From the NCBI GenBank assembly GCA_025937755.1, contig JAICQR010000009.1, positions 1-36,773 on the forward strand: a stretch of 36,773 bases of DNA, in the 5' to 3' direction. The position numbers were made by a program, and so were the translations under genes. Shown here piece by piece: positions 1 to 8,214 of the stretch. The notes beneath the pieces were generated by a model that searched no databases, had not been told where the DNA came from, and saw only the letters and a list, made by a program, of their open reading frames with translations. Origin of the DNA: Gemmatimonadales bacterium. GTDB lineage: Bacteria; Gemmatimonadota; Gemmatimonadetes; Gemmatimonadales; GWC2-71-9. Position 1 is the first letter of the stretch. Each line of letters opens with the position of its first letter.

Positions 1-2
1 CC

Positions 3-560
3 AACGCGCTCTGGCTCACGGTGAAGCCGAAGGCCGGCGTCACGGTCGAACTGGCGCAGGACGAGGCCACGGTGGCGCTCCGCCGGGCGCGCCAGCTCCG
101 GCCCGGCCAGGAGAACAACTTCGACCTCCTGTCGCAGGAGAAGATCCTCGAGACCGTGAACGGGCTCACCTCCGTGTTCTTCCTGGTGATGGTGGCGCTC
201 TCCGGGGTGGCGCTGCTGGTGGGCGGCATCGGGGTGATGGCCATCATGATGGTCTCGGTCACCGACCGGACCCGCGAGATCGGCGTCCGCATGGCGCTGG
301 GCGCCACTCGGCGGGAGATTCTCTGGCAGTTCCTGGTCGAGGCCGCCACCCTGACATTGATGGGCGGGCTGCTCGGTGTCCTCGTGGGCCTGGGCGCCGG
401 CGAGTTGCTCAAGGGACAGCTGGGACTCGAGTCGAGCGTGCCGCTCTGGAGCGCGGTCGTGGCGGTGAGCGTGAGCATCGGGATCGGGCTCACCTTCGGC
501 ATCCTCCCCGCCAATCGCGCCGCGCGCATGGACCCGGTCGAGGCGCTGCGGCACGAGTAG
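3..560 (+). CDS. MacB/FtsX-type ABC transporter permease, C-terminal part
   Basis: The gene begins before the window, and only about the last 185 residues are seen. The visible part is the FtsX permease core: a transmembrane helix containing GVALLVGGIGVMAIMMVSV, the cytoplasmic motif TDRTREIGVRMALGA with the 'EIG(V/I)RMALGA' signature of MacB-like permeases, then two more helices and the usual ending 'NRAARMDPVEALRHE'. Such proteins sit in the inner membrane and move lipoproteins, antibiotics or peptides by mechanotransmission, with a separate ATPase. The partner ATPase and adaptor are not in view, so the substrate is unknown. The family call is firm; the exact type (MacB-like or LolCE-like) is not. 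Confidence 0.9.
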   Translation, partial: NALWLTVKPKAGVTVELAQDEATVALRRARQLRPGQENNFDLLSQEKILETVNGLTSVFFLVMVALSGVALLVGGIGVMAIMMVSVTDRTREIGVRMALGATRREILWQFLVEAATLTLMGGLLGVLVGLGAGELLKGQLGLESSVPLWSAVVAVSVSIGIGLTFGILPANRAARMDPVEALRHE

Positions 561-584
561 GCGCGGCCCCTTACGTCATTGCGA

Positions 585-796
585 AGCCGCCGAAGGACGC
601 GAAGGAGTCGTCATTAAACACGGAGCCACGGAGAACACGGAGAGCAAGAGCCTTTGTGTATGTGGGAGTGCCGCGAAGCTCCAGTCCCTCGGCATGGCAT
701 CCACAACAACAAGCAGTTCTCCGTGCATCTCCGTGGGCTCTGTGGCTCTGTGGTTATTTTTTTCCCTTCGCGTCCTTCGTCTCTTCGTGGTTACCC
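585..796. repeat. Large imperfect inverted repeat built of ACGAAG/ACGGAG units
   Basis: This fills the gap of about 300 bases between the permease and the DUF4349 gene. The left arm has cgaaggacgcgaagg (591-605) and cacggagccacggag (619-633). The right arm carries the exact complement of the first (765-779) and a 13/15 match to the second (738-752), plus further ctccgtg units at 719-737. The spacer of about 80 bases looks non-coding. Long open frames crossing this element are probably spurious. A second, perfect hairpin of the same family lies at 1762-1811 and a remnant at 8149-8170. Confidence 0.75.
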
Positions 797-864
797 TGCG
801 ATGCCAGGATGTGCACGAAGCCGAGCGATGGGCATCTCCACCCGGACCTGAACCGGAGCGTCGA

Positions 865-1758
865 ATGCGCGTAGTGCTTGCAGGCCTGCTGGTGTTCGCC
901 CTGGCATGCGACGGCGCGCCGGAGCGTTCATCAGTCGGCAACGCCGGTGCAGATATGAGCCAGGGCATGGAGCCGGCGGCACCACCGCCACCGATGCCGG
1001 ACGACATGGTGGAGAGCGGCAGCGCGCCGAAGGGATTCCAGACCGTGCGAGTGCCATCGCAGGCGTCACAGCCGGTCAGCGACTCGCTGCCGCCACAGAT
1101 GCTGATTCGCACCGGGGATGCCAGCGTCGAGGTGGATTCGCTCGAGGTCGGTGTCGCCGCGGTACAGGCGCTGGTCGCGCGGGTGGGCGGTCACGTGGGC
1201 AACACTGGATACAGCGGCGGCCGGGGCCAGATACGCGAGGCGTCACTTCAGCTGCGGATCCCGGCCGAGCGGTTCGAGGAAGTCCAGGCCGGGCTGGGCG
1301 ACATTGGTACGGTGGAATACTTCAACGTCTCGGTGCAGGACGTGGGCGAGGAGTACGTCGACATGTCCGCCCGGCTGGAGAATGGCCGGCGGCTGGAGCG
1401 CCGGCTGGTCGAGTTGCTGGCGACCCGCACCGGCAAGCTGGAGGATGTTCTCGCGGTGGAGCGTGAGCTGGCCAGGGTCCGCGAGGCAATCGAGACGGCA
1501 GAGGGCCGGCTGCGCTACCTGCGGAACCGGGTGGCGCTCAGCACCCTGACAGTGCGGCTGCATGAGCCGGCGCCCATCATCGGCGGCAGCGGCGGTGGGG
1601 GCATGCTGGTGGAGTCGTTCCGAAGCGCGTGGCGCAACTTCGTGCGGTTTGTGGCGGCGTTCATCGCCAGCGCCGGCGTCTGGATTCCGCTGGTGATCAT
1701 CGGCGCGGGAGTCGTCTCGGGCGTCCGCTGGTGGCGGTCCCGGCATCGGAGTCAATAG
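865..1758 (+). CDS. DUF4349 family lipoprotein
   Basis: A 297-residue predicted lipoprotein. I chose ATG 865 because it gives a short signal peptide with a lipobox (LVFALAC, Cys15) and has GGAGCG five bases upstream. The longer open frame from 694 would translate the repeat element. A Pro/Met-rich linker follows, then a DUF4349 domain (about residues 75-240) with the typical 'RTGDASVEVDSLE' start, a predicted coiled-coil stretch ('RELARVREAIETAEGRLRYL') and the 'NRVALSTLTVRLHEP' end. A C-terminal transmembrane helix (about 262-288) is followed by a basic tail. DUF4349 proteins are envelope proteins of unknown function. The lipid anchor plus a C-terminal helix would tether both ends to membrane. 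Confidence 0.85.
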   Translation: MRVVLAGLLVFALACDGAPERSSVGNAGADMSQGMEPAAPPPPMPDDMVESGSAPKGFQTVRVPSQASQPVSDSLPPQMLIRTGDASVEVDSLEVGVAAVQALVARVGGHVGNTGYSGGRGQIREASLQLRIPAERFEEVQAGLGDIGTVEYFNVSVQDVGEEYVDMSARLENGRRLERRLVELLATRTGKLEDVLAVERELARVREAIETAEGRLRYLRNRVALSTLTVRLHEPAPIIGGSGGGGMLVESFRSAWRNFVRFVAAFIASAGVWIPLVIIGAGVVSGVRWWRSRHRSQ

Positions 1759-1761
1759 CTT

Positions 1762-1811
1762 CACCACGAAGAAACGAAGGACACGAAGGGGTCCTTCGTT
1801 TCTTCGTGGTG
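1762..1811. repeat. Perfect 20-bp hairpin of the ACGAAG repeat family
   Basis: Positions 1762-1781 (caccacgaagaaacgaagga) are perfectly complementary to 1792-1811, with a 10-base loop. The hairpin starts three bases after the DUF4349 stop codon and ends 29 bases before bshB1. It could attenuate or terminate transcription, but there is no T-run on either strand, so it is not a classical intrinsic terminator. Confidence 0.85.
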
Positions 1812-1840
1812 GGTCTCCCAACTCAGGAGTATGACCGAGA

Positions 1841-2557
1841 ATGACCGTTGACCTGCTGGCCATCGCCGCCCATCGCGACGATGTGGAGCTCACCTGTGGT
1901 GGTACCCTGCTCCGCGCGGTCGACCAGGGCTATACCACCGGCATCCTCGACCTGACCCAGGGCGAGACCGGCACCCGCGGAAGCGCCGAACTGCGCGCCG
2001 CGGAAGCGGCGAAGGCGGCCAAGGTGATGGGCGTGACGGAGCGACGCAACGCCGGGCTCCCCGACGCCCATTTGGCAAATACCGACGCCATGCGACGAGT
2101 GGTGGTCGAGCACATCCGCCACTTCGCGCCGCGGACAGTGATCCTGCCCTACGCCGTCGGCCGTCACCCCGACCATCGTATCGCATCCGAGCTGGGCCGG
2201 GACGCCTGCTTCCTGGCCGGCCTGGCCCGCTACGACGCCGGGGGCGACCCCCATCGGCCGCACAAGATCCTCTATGCGCTCGCCTATCGCGAGGACCCGG
2301 TGACGCCCACGTTTGTGGTGGACATCTCCGAGCAGTTCGAGCGCAAGATGCAGGCGATCCGGTGCTACGCCAGCCAGTTTGACGGGGCCAAGGCGGCCGG
2401 TGAGATCTTCCCCACCGGCCAGGACCTCTACTCCCTGGTTGAGGCTCAGGGCCGCCGCTACGGGTCGCTCATCCGGCGGGCCTTTGGCGAGCCCTATTTC
2501 ACCCCGGAGACCATGCTGGTGGATGACGTCGTCGGGCTCCAGGTCCAGAGTATGTAG
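1841..2557 (+). CDS. bshB1: PIG-L family deacetylase, bacillithiol biosynthesis BshB1 type
   Basis: The 238-residue protein matches the size and motifs of BshB1, which removes the acetyl group from N-acetylglucosaminyl-malate in bacillithiol synthesis. Visible motifs are the metal-binding AHRDDVE (His11, Asp13/14; the usual Pro is Arg here), GETGTRGS (41-48) and GRHPDH (His109, Asp111, His112). The C-terminal 'GEPYFTPETMLVDD' block is typical of BshB1 rather than of MshB or LmbE-like hydrolases. An AGGAG lies about 12 bases upstream of the ATG. It leads a plus-strand operon with the cysteine desulfurase 18 bases downstream. bshA and bshC are not in the window, so use of bacillithiol is inferred from this gene alone. 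Confidence 0.87.
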   Translation: MTVDLLAIAAHRDDVELTCGGTLLRAVDQGYTTGILDLTQGETGTRGSAELRAAEAAKAAKVMGVTERRNAGLPDAHLANTDAMRRVVVEHIRHFAPRTVILPYAVGRHPDHRIASELGRDACFLAGLARYDAGGDPHRPHKILYALAYREDPVTPTFVVDISEQFERKMQAIRCYASQFDGAKAAGEIFPTGQDLYSLVEAQGRRYGSLIRRAFGEPYFTPETMLVDDVVGLQVQSM

Positions 2558-2575
2558 CGCTATATTCCGGGAGCC

Positions 2576-3754
2576 ATGCCCACAACCCACGTATACCTCG
2601 ATCACGCGGCCACCACCCCGGTACGGCCCGAGGTGCTGGACGCGATGCTGCCCTACCTCGGCAGCCAGAGCTTCGGGAACCCATCCAGCTCCCACCGTTT
2701 CGGCCGTGCGGCCCGGGCCGGCCTGGAACAGGCCCGCCGGGAGGTGGCCGCGGCGCTGGGCGCCGAGCCCAACCAGATCATCTTCACCTCGGGCGGCACC
2801 GAGGCTGACAACCTCGCAGTGGTGGGGTCCGCGCTCGCGGCCCGCGACCGGGGCCAGCCGATGGTGGCGTGCGTCTCTGCCATCGAGCACAAGGCTGTAC
2901 TGGCGGCGGCACACCACGTCGTGCATCTGGGCGGCCAGGAAGTAATCCTGCCGGTGGGGAGCGATGGCGTGCTCGACTTCGACGCGCTCGACCGCGCCCT
3001 GTCGGAGCGCCCCGCGGTAGTATCGGTGATGTGGGTGAACAACGAGGTCGGCGTGGTTCAGCCGGTCAAGGCGATTGCCGACCGATGCTGCGATGCGGGC
3101 TGCGCCTTCCACACCGACGCCGTCCAGGCCTTCGGCAAGGAGCCTGTCTCCGTCACCGACTTCGAGTGCACTTTCCTGACCATCTCCGGCCACAAGATCG
3201 GCGCGCCCAAGGGTATTGGCGCGCTGGTAGTGAAGGACCGCAAGGCGGTGGAAGCCATCATCCACGGCGGCGGCCAGCAATTCGGCATCCGGCCGGGCAC
3301 CGAAAACGTGGCTGGTGCCGTGGCGCTGGGCCGGGCAGCGCAGCTCGCGGTGGAAGAGCGCGAGGCCGAGAGTGCCCGCCTCTCGCAGCTGCGTGATGAC
3401 CTCGTCGCGCGGCTCCGGGCGGCGGTGCCCGATATTCACGTTGCGGTGGAGTCGTCGGCCCGCGCGGTGAACATCGTGAGCGTGTCGGTGCCCGGCGCCG
3501 AGAGCGAAGCCATGCTGATGCACCTGGACCTGGCCGGGGTGGCGGTATCGGGCGGATCCGCGTGCTCTACCGGGGCGGTCGAGCCATCGCACGTGCTCCT
3601 GGCGATGGGAATGCCGCGCGAGCTCGCGCTGGGCACGCTGCGCTTCAGCCTTGGGCATGATTCCACCGTGGCGGATATCGAGCGCGCCGCCGACGTCTTT
3701 CCCGGTGTGGTCAGCAAGGTGCGCAAGCTGTCGGAGGTGCTGGGCCGTGCCTGA
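2576..3754 (+). CDS. Cysteine desulfurase (IscS/NifS-like, class V aminotransferase)
   Basis: A 392-residue PLP enzyme that takes sulfur from cysteine to form a persulfide. It begins with the family hallmark '[19 protein letters not shown]'. The PLP lysine is Lys207 in [10 protein letters not shown], with His105 and Asp181 (HTDAVQ) as cofactor ligands. The catalytic Cys330 lies in GGSACSTG, a class I-type active-site loop. The stop codon overlaps the first bases of mnmA by 8 bases, so the likely main role is sulfur supply for tRNA 2-thiouridine, although Fe-S assembly is also possible. GGGAG sits just before the ATG. No iscU-type scaffold gene is adjacent, so I leave the symbol open between iscS and nifS. 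Confidence 0.92.
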   Translation: MPTTHVYLDHAATTPVRPEVLDAMLPYLGSQSFGNPSSSHRFGRAARAGLEQARREVAAALGAEPNQIIFTSGGTEADNLAVVGSALAARDRGQPMVACVSAIEHKAVLAAAHHVVHLGGQEVILPVGSDGVLDFDALDRALSERPAVVSVMWVNNEVGVVQPVKAIADRCCDAGCAFHTDAVQAFGKEPVSVTDFECTFLTISGHKIGAPKGIGALVVKDRKAVEAIIHGGGQQFGIRPGTENVAGAVALGRAAQLAVEEREAESARLSQLRDDLVARLRAAVPDIHVAVESSARAVNIVSVSVPGAESEAMLMHLDLAGVAVSGGSACSTGAVEPSHVLLAMGMPRELALGTLRFSLGHDSTVADIERAADVFPGVVSKVRKLSEVLGRA

Positions 3755-4805
3755 GAAGGTGCTGGTCGCGATGAGTGGCGGCGTGGACAGCTCGGTGGCC
3801 GCCGCGCGCCTGGTGGAGCAGGGCTACGACGTCGTGGGCGCCACCATGAAGCTCTTCTGTCACGGCAGCGACGTGCCCGACCGGCCCTGCTGCTCGCTCG
3901 ATTCCATCAACGATGCGCGTGACGTCGCCAGCAAGCTCGGCATTCCGCACTACGTACTGAACCTCGAAGACCGCTTCTCGCTCCACGTCATCCAGAACTT
4001 CGTGAGCGAGTATTCCCGCGGCCGTACCCCCATTCCCTGCGTGCGCTGCAATTCGTTCACCAAGTTTCGCGACCTGCTTGCCCACGCTGATGCGCTGGGA
4101 TGCGACCACATCGCGACCGGCCATTACGCCATTGCGCGCGATGGCGCGCTCTACCGGGGGGCCGATCGGGCCAAGGACCAGGCCTACTTCCTGTGGGGCA
4201 TCGACCGCGCGGTGGTAGCGCGGATGCTGACGCCGGTGGGCGAACTCTCCAAGCAGGAGACCCGCGCGCTCGCCCGCCAGCTGGGACTCTCCACCGCGGA
4301 CAAGCCCGAGTCGGTCGAAATCTGCTTCGTCCCCGATGATGACTACGCCGGCGTACTCGAACGGCACCTGCCCGCCGATGCCCCGGCGCTCATCCCCGGC
4401 CCCCTGGTCACCGTCGGCGGCGACATCGTGGGTGAGCATGACGGCTTCGCCCGGTACACCATCGGCCAGCGGCGCGGGCTGCCCGGCGGCGGCGATGCGG
4501 CACGCTACGTTGTGGAGATCCGTCCCGATACCCGGGAAGTGGTGATCGGTGGTGCCGATGATCTCCAGGGCTGGAGCGTCGGCCTCGATGAGGTCAACTG
4601 GCTGGCAGAACCGCTGGCGGCAGGCGATCACTGCCAGGTTCAGGCGCGGCACCGGGCTCGGGCCGTACCGGCTGTCGTTGTCGAGGCAGGCGACGGCCAG
4701 CTGCGACTCGCGCTCGATGAACCGATCCGGGCCGTGACGCCAGGGCAGTCGGGAGTGCTGTTCGACGCTGCAGACCGGGTACTGGGTGGGGGGGTGATCA
4801 CATGA
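3747..4805 (+). CDS. mnmA: tRNA-specific 2-thiouridylase MnmA
   Basis: MnmA puts sulfur on U34 of the Lys, Glu and Gln tRNAs. I chose GTG 3747: it gives the family start [16 protein letters not shown], has GGAGG nine bases upstream, and overlaps the end of the desulfurase gene. The resulting 352 residues fit the family. The ATP-binding PP-loop is SGGVDSS (10-16). The two cysteines that relay the persulfide are Cys101 ([10 protein letters not shown]) and Cys193 ([13 protein letters not shown]). 'GHYA' and '[10 protein letters not shown]' match tRNA-recognition segments. The stop overlaps the next gene's ATG as ATGA. The adjoining cysteine desulfurase is the natural sulfur donor. Confidence 0.96.
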   Translation: MPEKVLVAMSGGVDSSVAAARLVEQGYDVVGATMKLFCHGSDVPDRPCCSLDSINDARDVASKLGIPHYVLNLEDRFSLHVIQNFVSEYSRGRTPIPCVRCNSFTKFRDLLAHADALGCDHIATGHYAIARDGALYRGADRAKDQAYFLWGIDRAVVARMLTPVGELSKQETRALARQLGLSTADKPESVEICFVPDDDYAGVLERHLPADAPALIPGPLVTVGGDIVGEHDGFARYTIGQRRGLPGGGDAARYVVEIRPDTREVVIGGADDLQGWSVGLDEVNWLAEPLAAGDHCQVQARHRARAVPAVVVEAGDGQLRLALDEPIRAVTPGQSGVLFDAADRVLGGGVIT

Positions 4806-5170
4806 CGTTTCTCGTGCGCCTGCTGGTCAATGCCGCGGCGTTGTTCGTTGCAGCCTGGCTTGTTCCGGGCATACGGCATGACGGCAGCCTGATCGGCCTG
4901 CTGATCGTCGCCCTGCTCTTCGGGCTGGTCAACAGCATACTGCGGCCCCTGCTGAAGCTGCTGACCTGCCCGCTTATCCTCTTGACGCTGGGCCTCTTCA
5001 CCCTCGTCATCAATGCGCTGATGCTCATGCTGACCGGATGGCTGAGCGGCCAGCTGGGGCTGGGCTTCCACGTGAATGGCTTCTGGTCGGCGTTCTTCGG
5101 CGGGCTGATCGTGGGGCTGGTGAGCCTGGCGCTGTCTCTCGTCATCCACGAGGACGAGAAACACGACTAG
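4802..5170 (+). CDS. Phage holin family 4-type small membrane protein (YvlD-like)
   Basis: A 122-residue, very hydrophobic protein with four predicted membrane helices (about residues 3-21, 29-46, 55-84 and 91-114) and a charged tail ending HEDEKHD. The 'LVPGI' after helix 1, and '[28 protein letters not shown]', are the typical core of the superfamily PF04020. Despite the name, chromosomal members are widespread and not linked to phage; their role is unknown. It is translationally coupled to mnmA through ATGA. Its stop codon shares the palindrome CTAG (5167-5170) with the stop of the convergent dnaJ. Confidence 0.85.
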   Translation: MTFLVRLLVNAAALFVAAWLVPGIRHDGSLIGLLIVALLFGLVNSILRPLLKLLTCPLILLTLGLFTLVINALMLMLTGWLSGQLGLGFHVNGFWSAFFGGLIVGLVSLALSLVIHEDEKHD

Positions 5171-6249
5171 TGCGGCAGACCCGCCTTCTCGGCAAACTCC
5201 TTGAGTGCCGCCTCTGCTTCGTTTGACAGCTTTTCCGGCAGTGCAACGGTGACTTCCACCAGTTGGTCTCCCCGACGTCCGTTCTTCTCGATCCCCTGGC
5301 CCTTGATCCGGAATTTCCGTCCGGGCTGGGTGCCGGGCGGTACCCGAAGCAGCACCTGTTTCCCCTCGAGCGTTCGGACCTTGAGCCGGGTGCCGAGTAT
5401 CGCTTGCGCCATGTTGAGTGGCACTTCGCAGTGGACGTCGAGACCGTCGCGACGGAAGAACCGATCTGCCTGCACCTGAAAGGTGATGATGAGGTCACCC
5501 GCCGGCGTGCCACTGGGGCCGGACTGACCCTGGCCTTTCAATCGGACCCGGTCGCCCGGCTCGGTGGCGGCAGGCACCGTGATCAGCACCCTGCGCTCGG
5601 TCCGCACCTGTCCCGCGCCCCGGCAGGTGGGGCACGGTACCGACGGCACCTTGCCCCTGCCCCGGCAGCGGGGACACGGTCGGTTGACCGTGAAAGTGCC
5701 CTGCCCGAACGCAATCGTGCCCCTGCCCTTGCACTCGGGACAGGTGTCGAGCGTGGCGCCCGGTGCAGCGCCGCTGCCCTTGCAGGTGACGCACGGCTCG
5801 GTCACGGGGAGCGTAACCGGGACCTTTCCGCCCAGCGCCGCGACCCGAAAGGGCACCTCGACCACTGCCTCGAGCGTCTCGCCCCGGACGTCCTCCCGGC
5901 GGCCCTTGCCGAAGATGGACGAGAATATGTCGCCCAGTCCGAAGTTGCCGAGATCGCCGAACTCGACTTCTTCCTGTTGATATCCTCCCCTGGCGCCCGC
6001 CGGGGGACGTCGTGTGGCGGCGTCGAATGCGCCCAACCGCCGCATCTGATCGTACTGCTTCCGCTTCGACGCATCGGACAGGGTGGCATGCGCCTCGGAA
6101 ATTTCCTTGAAGCGCTCCGCCGCCTGGGCGTTGTCGGGATTGGCGTCGGGGTGATACTGCTTGGCCAGCTTCCGGTACGCCTTCTTGATATCGGCGGCGC
6201 TGGCGGAATCGGGGACGCCGAGGACCTGATAGAAGTCCTTCGCAGCCAC
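5167..6249 (-). CDS. dnaJ: Chaperone DnaJ (Hsp40, type I with zinc fingers)
   Basis: A 360-residue co-chaperone that stimulates the DnaK ATPase. It has a J-domain (residues 4-70, HPD at 33-35) and a short Gly/Phe region with 'GDLGNFGLGDIFSSIFG'. Four CxxCxGxG-type zinc motifs follow (CVTCKGSG, CPECKGRG, CPRCRGRG, CPTCRGAG), then the C-terminal substrate-binding domains with 'VPPGTQPGRKFRIKGQG'. The Gly/Phe region is shorter than in E. coli DnaJ. The ATG is one base past the grpE stop, so the two genes are co-transcribed. dnaK is not in the window. No HrcA/CIRCE operator is visible upstream of grpE. Confidence 0.95.
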   Translation of the reverse strand: MAAKDFYQVLGVPDSASAADIKKAYRKLAKQYHPDANPDNAQAAERFKEISEAHATLSDASKRKQYDQMRRLGAFDAATRRPPAGARGGYQQEEVEFGDLGNFGLGDIFSSIFGKGRREDVRGETLEAVVEVPFRVAALGGKVPVTLPVTEPCVTCKGSGAAPGATLDTCPECKGRGTIAFGQGTFTVNRPCPRCRGRGKVPSVPCPTCRGAGQVRTERRVLITVPAATEPGDRVRLKGQGQSGPSGTPAGDLIITFQVQADRFFRRDGLDVHCEVPLNMAQAILGTRLKVRTLEGKQVLLRVPPGTQPGRKFRIKGQGIEKNGRRGDQLVEVTVALPEKLSNEAEAALKEFAEKAGLPH

Positions 6250-6250
6250 G

Positions 6251-6790
6251 CTACGCCTGGCCCTGGTCCGCGAACACCTGCACCCGGGCGGGCCGCACCA
6301 GCGTACCCTTGAACCGGTAGCCCGGCTGGAACGTGGCGCTCACTTCGTGATCCCGGCTGGCGTCGGGTGCAGGAAGCGTGGACACCGCCTCGTGCTCTTC
6401 CGGATTGAAGGCCTGACCAGCCGGATCGATCCGCTCGACGCCAGTCGACTCCAGTTCCTTGCGGAACTTCCTGTCGATCAGCGTGACGGCTTCCCGGAGC
6501 GACTCGGCAGATGTGGCGGTTTCGCCCTCTGCGAGTCGGTCGAGGTCGTCCAGCACGTCCAGCAGCCGGCTGATGAAGGCAGCCTGGGCCCGGTCGCTCA
6601 GCTCCACCCGCTCCCGGCTCACCCGCTTGCGGAAATTGTCGAACTCAGCGGCCAGCCGGAGATGGCGGTCGCGCACGTCGTCCAACTCGCGTTCAAGGCG
6701 CTGCACAGCCTGGTCCGCCGGCTCCATGGGCACAGAGGCGGGCGGCGCTTCGGTTGGATCGGGCATGTCGTTCAGAAAGTCATCCTGCAC
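6251..6790 (-). CDS. grpE: Nucleotide exchange factor GrpE
   Basis: The 179-residue protein has an acidic, Pro-rich start, a long coiled coil (about residues 28-70, 'AVQRLERELDDVRDRHLRLAAEF' region) and 'DNFRKRVSRER'. The C-terminal beta-domain holds 'GVERIDPAGQAFNPEEHEAV' and 'VSATFQPGYRFKGTLVRPARVQV', both hallmarks of GrpE. GrpE releases ADP from DnaK. It precedes dnaJ by one base, the common grpE-dnaJ order. The 73-base gap before it (6791-6863, after the cinA stop) could hold a promoter, but I see no clear -35/-10 pair. Confidence 0.95.
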   Translation of the reverse strand: MQDDFLNDMPDPTEAPPASVPMEPADQAVQRLERELDDVRDRHLRLAAEFDNFRKRVSRERVELSDRAQAAFISRLLDVLDDLDRLAEGETATSAESLREAVTLIDRKFRKELESTGVERIDPAGQAFNPEEHEAVSTLPAPDASRDHEVSATFQPGYRFKGTLVRPARVQVFADQGQA

Positions 6791-6863
6791 GGCTCACTCG
6801 AGGTTCGGAGTGGCCGGAATTTAGCAGGATTCGGGGGATTGGGGGACGGCGGCGGGGGCGGCT

Positions 6864-8126
6864 TCAGGTGCGAGGCAGATCCAGCAGCCGCTTCCATAGC
6901 AGGAACAGCGCGCGCTGCGCCGCCCGTGCCCGCACCTCGTAGCGCGAACCCATGAACAGGTTCCTGGACGCCTGCACATCGCCTCCCAGAGCGGTTGCAA
7001 ACCACACGGTTCCCACCGGTTTGTCGGGCGTGGCGCCGCCGGGCCCGGCGATGCCGGTCACGGCAACTGACAGATCCCCACCCAGACGGGTGAGTGCCCC
7101 TGTTGCCATCGCGCGGGCGACCGGCTCGCTCACGGCGCCATGTTCCACGATCATGTCGGCGGGCACGTCGAGCAGCGTGGTCTTGGATTCGTAGGAATAG
7201 CACACCACGCCTCCCTCGAACACGTCGGAACTGCCGGGAATCTCGGTGAGCCGAGCACCCACCAACCCGCCGGTGCAGGACTCGGCAACGGACAGTCGAA
7301 TTCCTCGCTCCCGAGCGCACGCCAGCACCAGCGCAGCAAGGTCATCCTCGCCCTCTCCGTAAATGGAATCTGCGGAGCGACCCCGGACCTGCGCCGCGCC
7401 CTGCTCGAGGAGCTGGTCCACTTCGCCCGGCGCCGCGTCCCACGCTGTCAGCCGGAGGTCCACTCCGGACACATTGGGCAGGTATGCGAGGGTGAGCGGG
7501 CTGATTTCGCGATCCACCTCACCCAGTCGTTCGGCCACCACGCTCTCGGAGACGCCAGTGGTACGCAGGGTGCGCGAGCGAATGATCCGCCCGCTACCGC
7601 GCGATGCGAGCCGGGGAAGGACTTCGACCTGGAGCAGATTCTTCATCTCGACGGGAACGCCGGGCAGCATGATCACTAACCCGCTGGTGCCGTCCTGCAG
7701 TTGCCCTTCCAGCCAGATACCCGGTGCGGAGCCCCACTGGTTGGGCAGCACCGTAGCGCCATCGGGAATCTCGGCCTGGGTGCGATTGCTTTCGACCGGC
7801 GTCCTGCCGACCCGCCGATAGCGCTCCAGCAGGCGCTGCCAGAGATCTTCCTGGAACACGATCGGTCGGCCGAACAGCTCGGCGATCACGCCCTTGGTCA
7901 TGTCGTCCCGGGTGGGGCCGAGCCCGCCGGTGGTGATCACGGCGCCCGTACGGTGAATCGCCTCGGACACGCCGTCGCGAATGGCGTCGGGGGTGTCGGG
8001 GATCGACGTCCGCCGGGGAATGCGGAGCCCGGCCGCGGCCAGCTGCTGGCCCAGCTCGGCGGCGTTGGTATCGACCGTGAAGCCGAGCAGGAGCTCGGTG
8101 CCGATGGTGATCAGTTCAACGTTCAT
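6864..8126 (-). CDS. cinA: CinA family protein (nicotinamide-nucleotide amidase / ADP-ribose pyrophosphatase type)
   Basis: Members with both domains salvage NMN by deamidation to nicotinate mononucleotide. The N-terminal MoCF/COG1058 domain starts 'MNVELITIGTELLLGF' and holds 'TTGGLGPTRDDMTKG'. The C-terminal amidase domain holds 'VAESCTGGLVGARLTEIPGSS' and 'VAVTGIAGPGG'. I start at ATG 8126 (420 residues) because the family begins directly with this strand. An in-frame ATG at 8147 would add seven residues (MSSSSAY). Neither start has a visible Shine-Dalgarno sequence. The region just upstream carries a remnant of the ACGAAG repeat. Confidence 0.92.
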   Translation of the reverse strand: MNVELITIGTELLLGFTVDTNAAELGQQLAAAGLRIPRRTSIPDTPDAIRDGVSEAIHRTGAVITTGGLGPTRDDMTKGVIAELFGRPIVFQEDLWQRLLERYRRVGRTPVESNRTQAEIPDGATVLPNQWGSAPGIWLEGQLQDGTSGLVIMLPGVPVEMKNLLQVEVLPRLASRGSGRIIRSRTLRTTGVSESVVAERLGEVDREISPLTLAYLPNVSGVDLRLTAWDAAPGEVDQLLEQGAAQVRGRSADSIYGEGEDDLAALVLACARERGIRLSVAESCTGGLVGARLTEIPGSSDVFEGGVVCYSYESKTTLLDVPADMIVEHGAVSEPVARAMATGALTRLGGDLSVAVTGIAGPGGATPDKPVGTVWFATALGGDVQASRNLFMGSRYEVRARAAQRALFLLWKRLLDLPRT

Positions 8127-8148
8127 GTATGCACTGGAGGAAGACATT

Positions 8149-8200
8149 CACCACGAAGACACGTAGGTAACAAGTGAGAAGTGAGAAGTGTGGTGACACT
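8149..8200. repeat. Degenerate ACGAAG repeat, short tandem repeat and small hairpin
   Basis: The gap between pgsA and cinA holds ttcaccacgaagacacgtag (8148-8167), matching the left arm of the hairpin at 1762. Next comes a 7-base tandem repeat, aagtgag, at about 8172-8192. A small hairpin, agtgt/acact (8187-8191 and 8196-8200), follows. On the minus strand the hairpin lies after pgsA and leads into a T/C-rich stretch, so it may be a weak terminator. Confidence 0.5.
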
Positions 8201-8214
8201 CGCTCAATGCCAGC

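Noticed and set aside
694-864. N-terminal extension of the DUF4349 protein to ATG 694
   Set aside because: It would translate the inverted-repeat element and hide a proper lipoprotein signal peptide that starts at 865 behind a ribosome site.
1823-3658. A 611-codon open frame on the minus strand opposite bshB1 and the cysteine desulfurase
   Set aside because: It is an antisense artefact of high GC. It is His/Arg/Gly-rich, matches no family, and the plus-strand genes have clear catalytic motifs.
4802-5170. Phage remnant, because of the 'phage holin' family name
   Set aside because: No other phage gene is near, and this family is a common chromosomal membrane protein coupled here to mnmA.
6791-6863. 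CIRCE/HrcA operator before grpE
   Set aside because: Only an isolated TTAGCA is present; the paired GAGTGCTAA half is missing.
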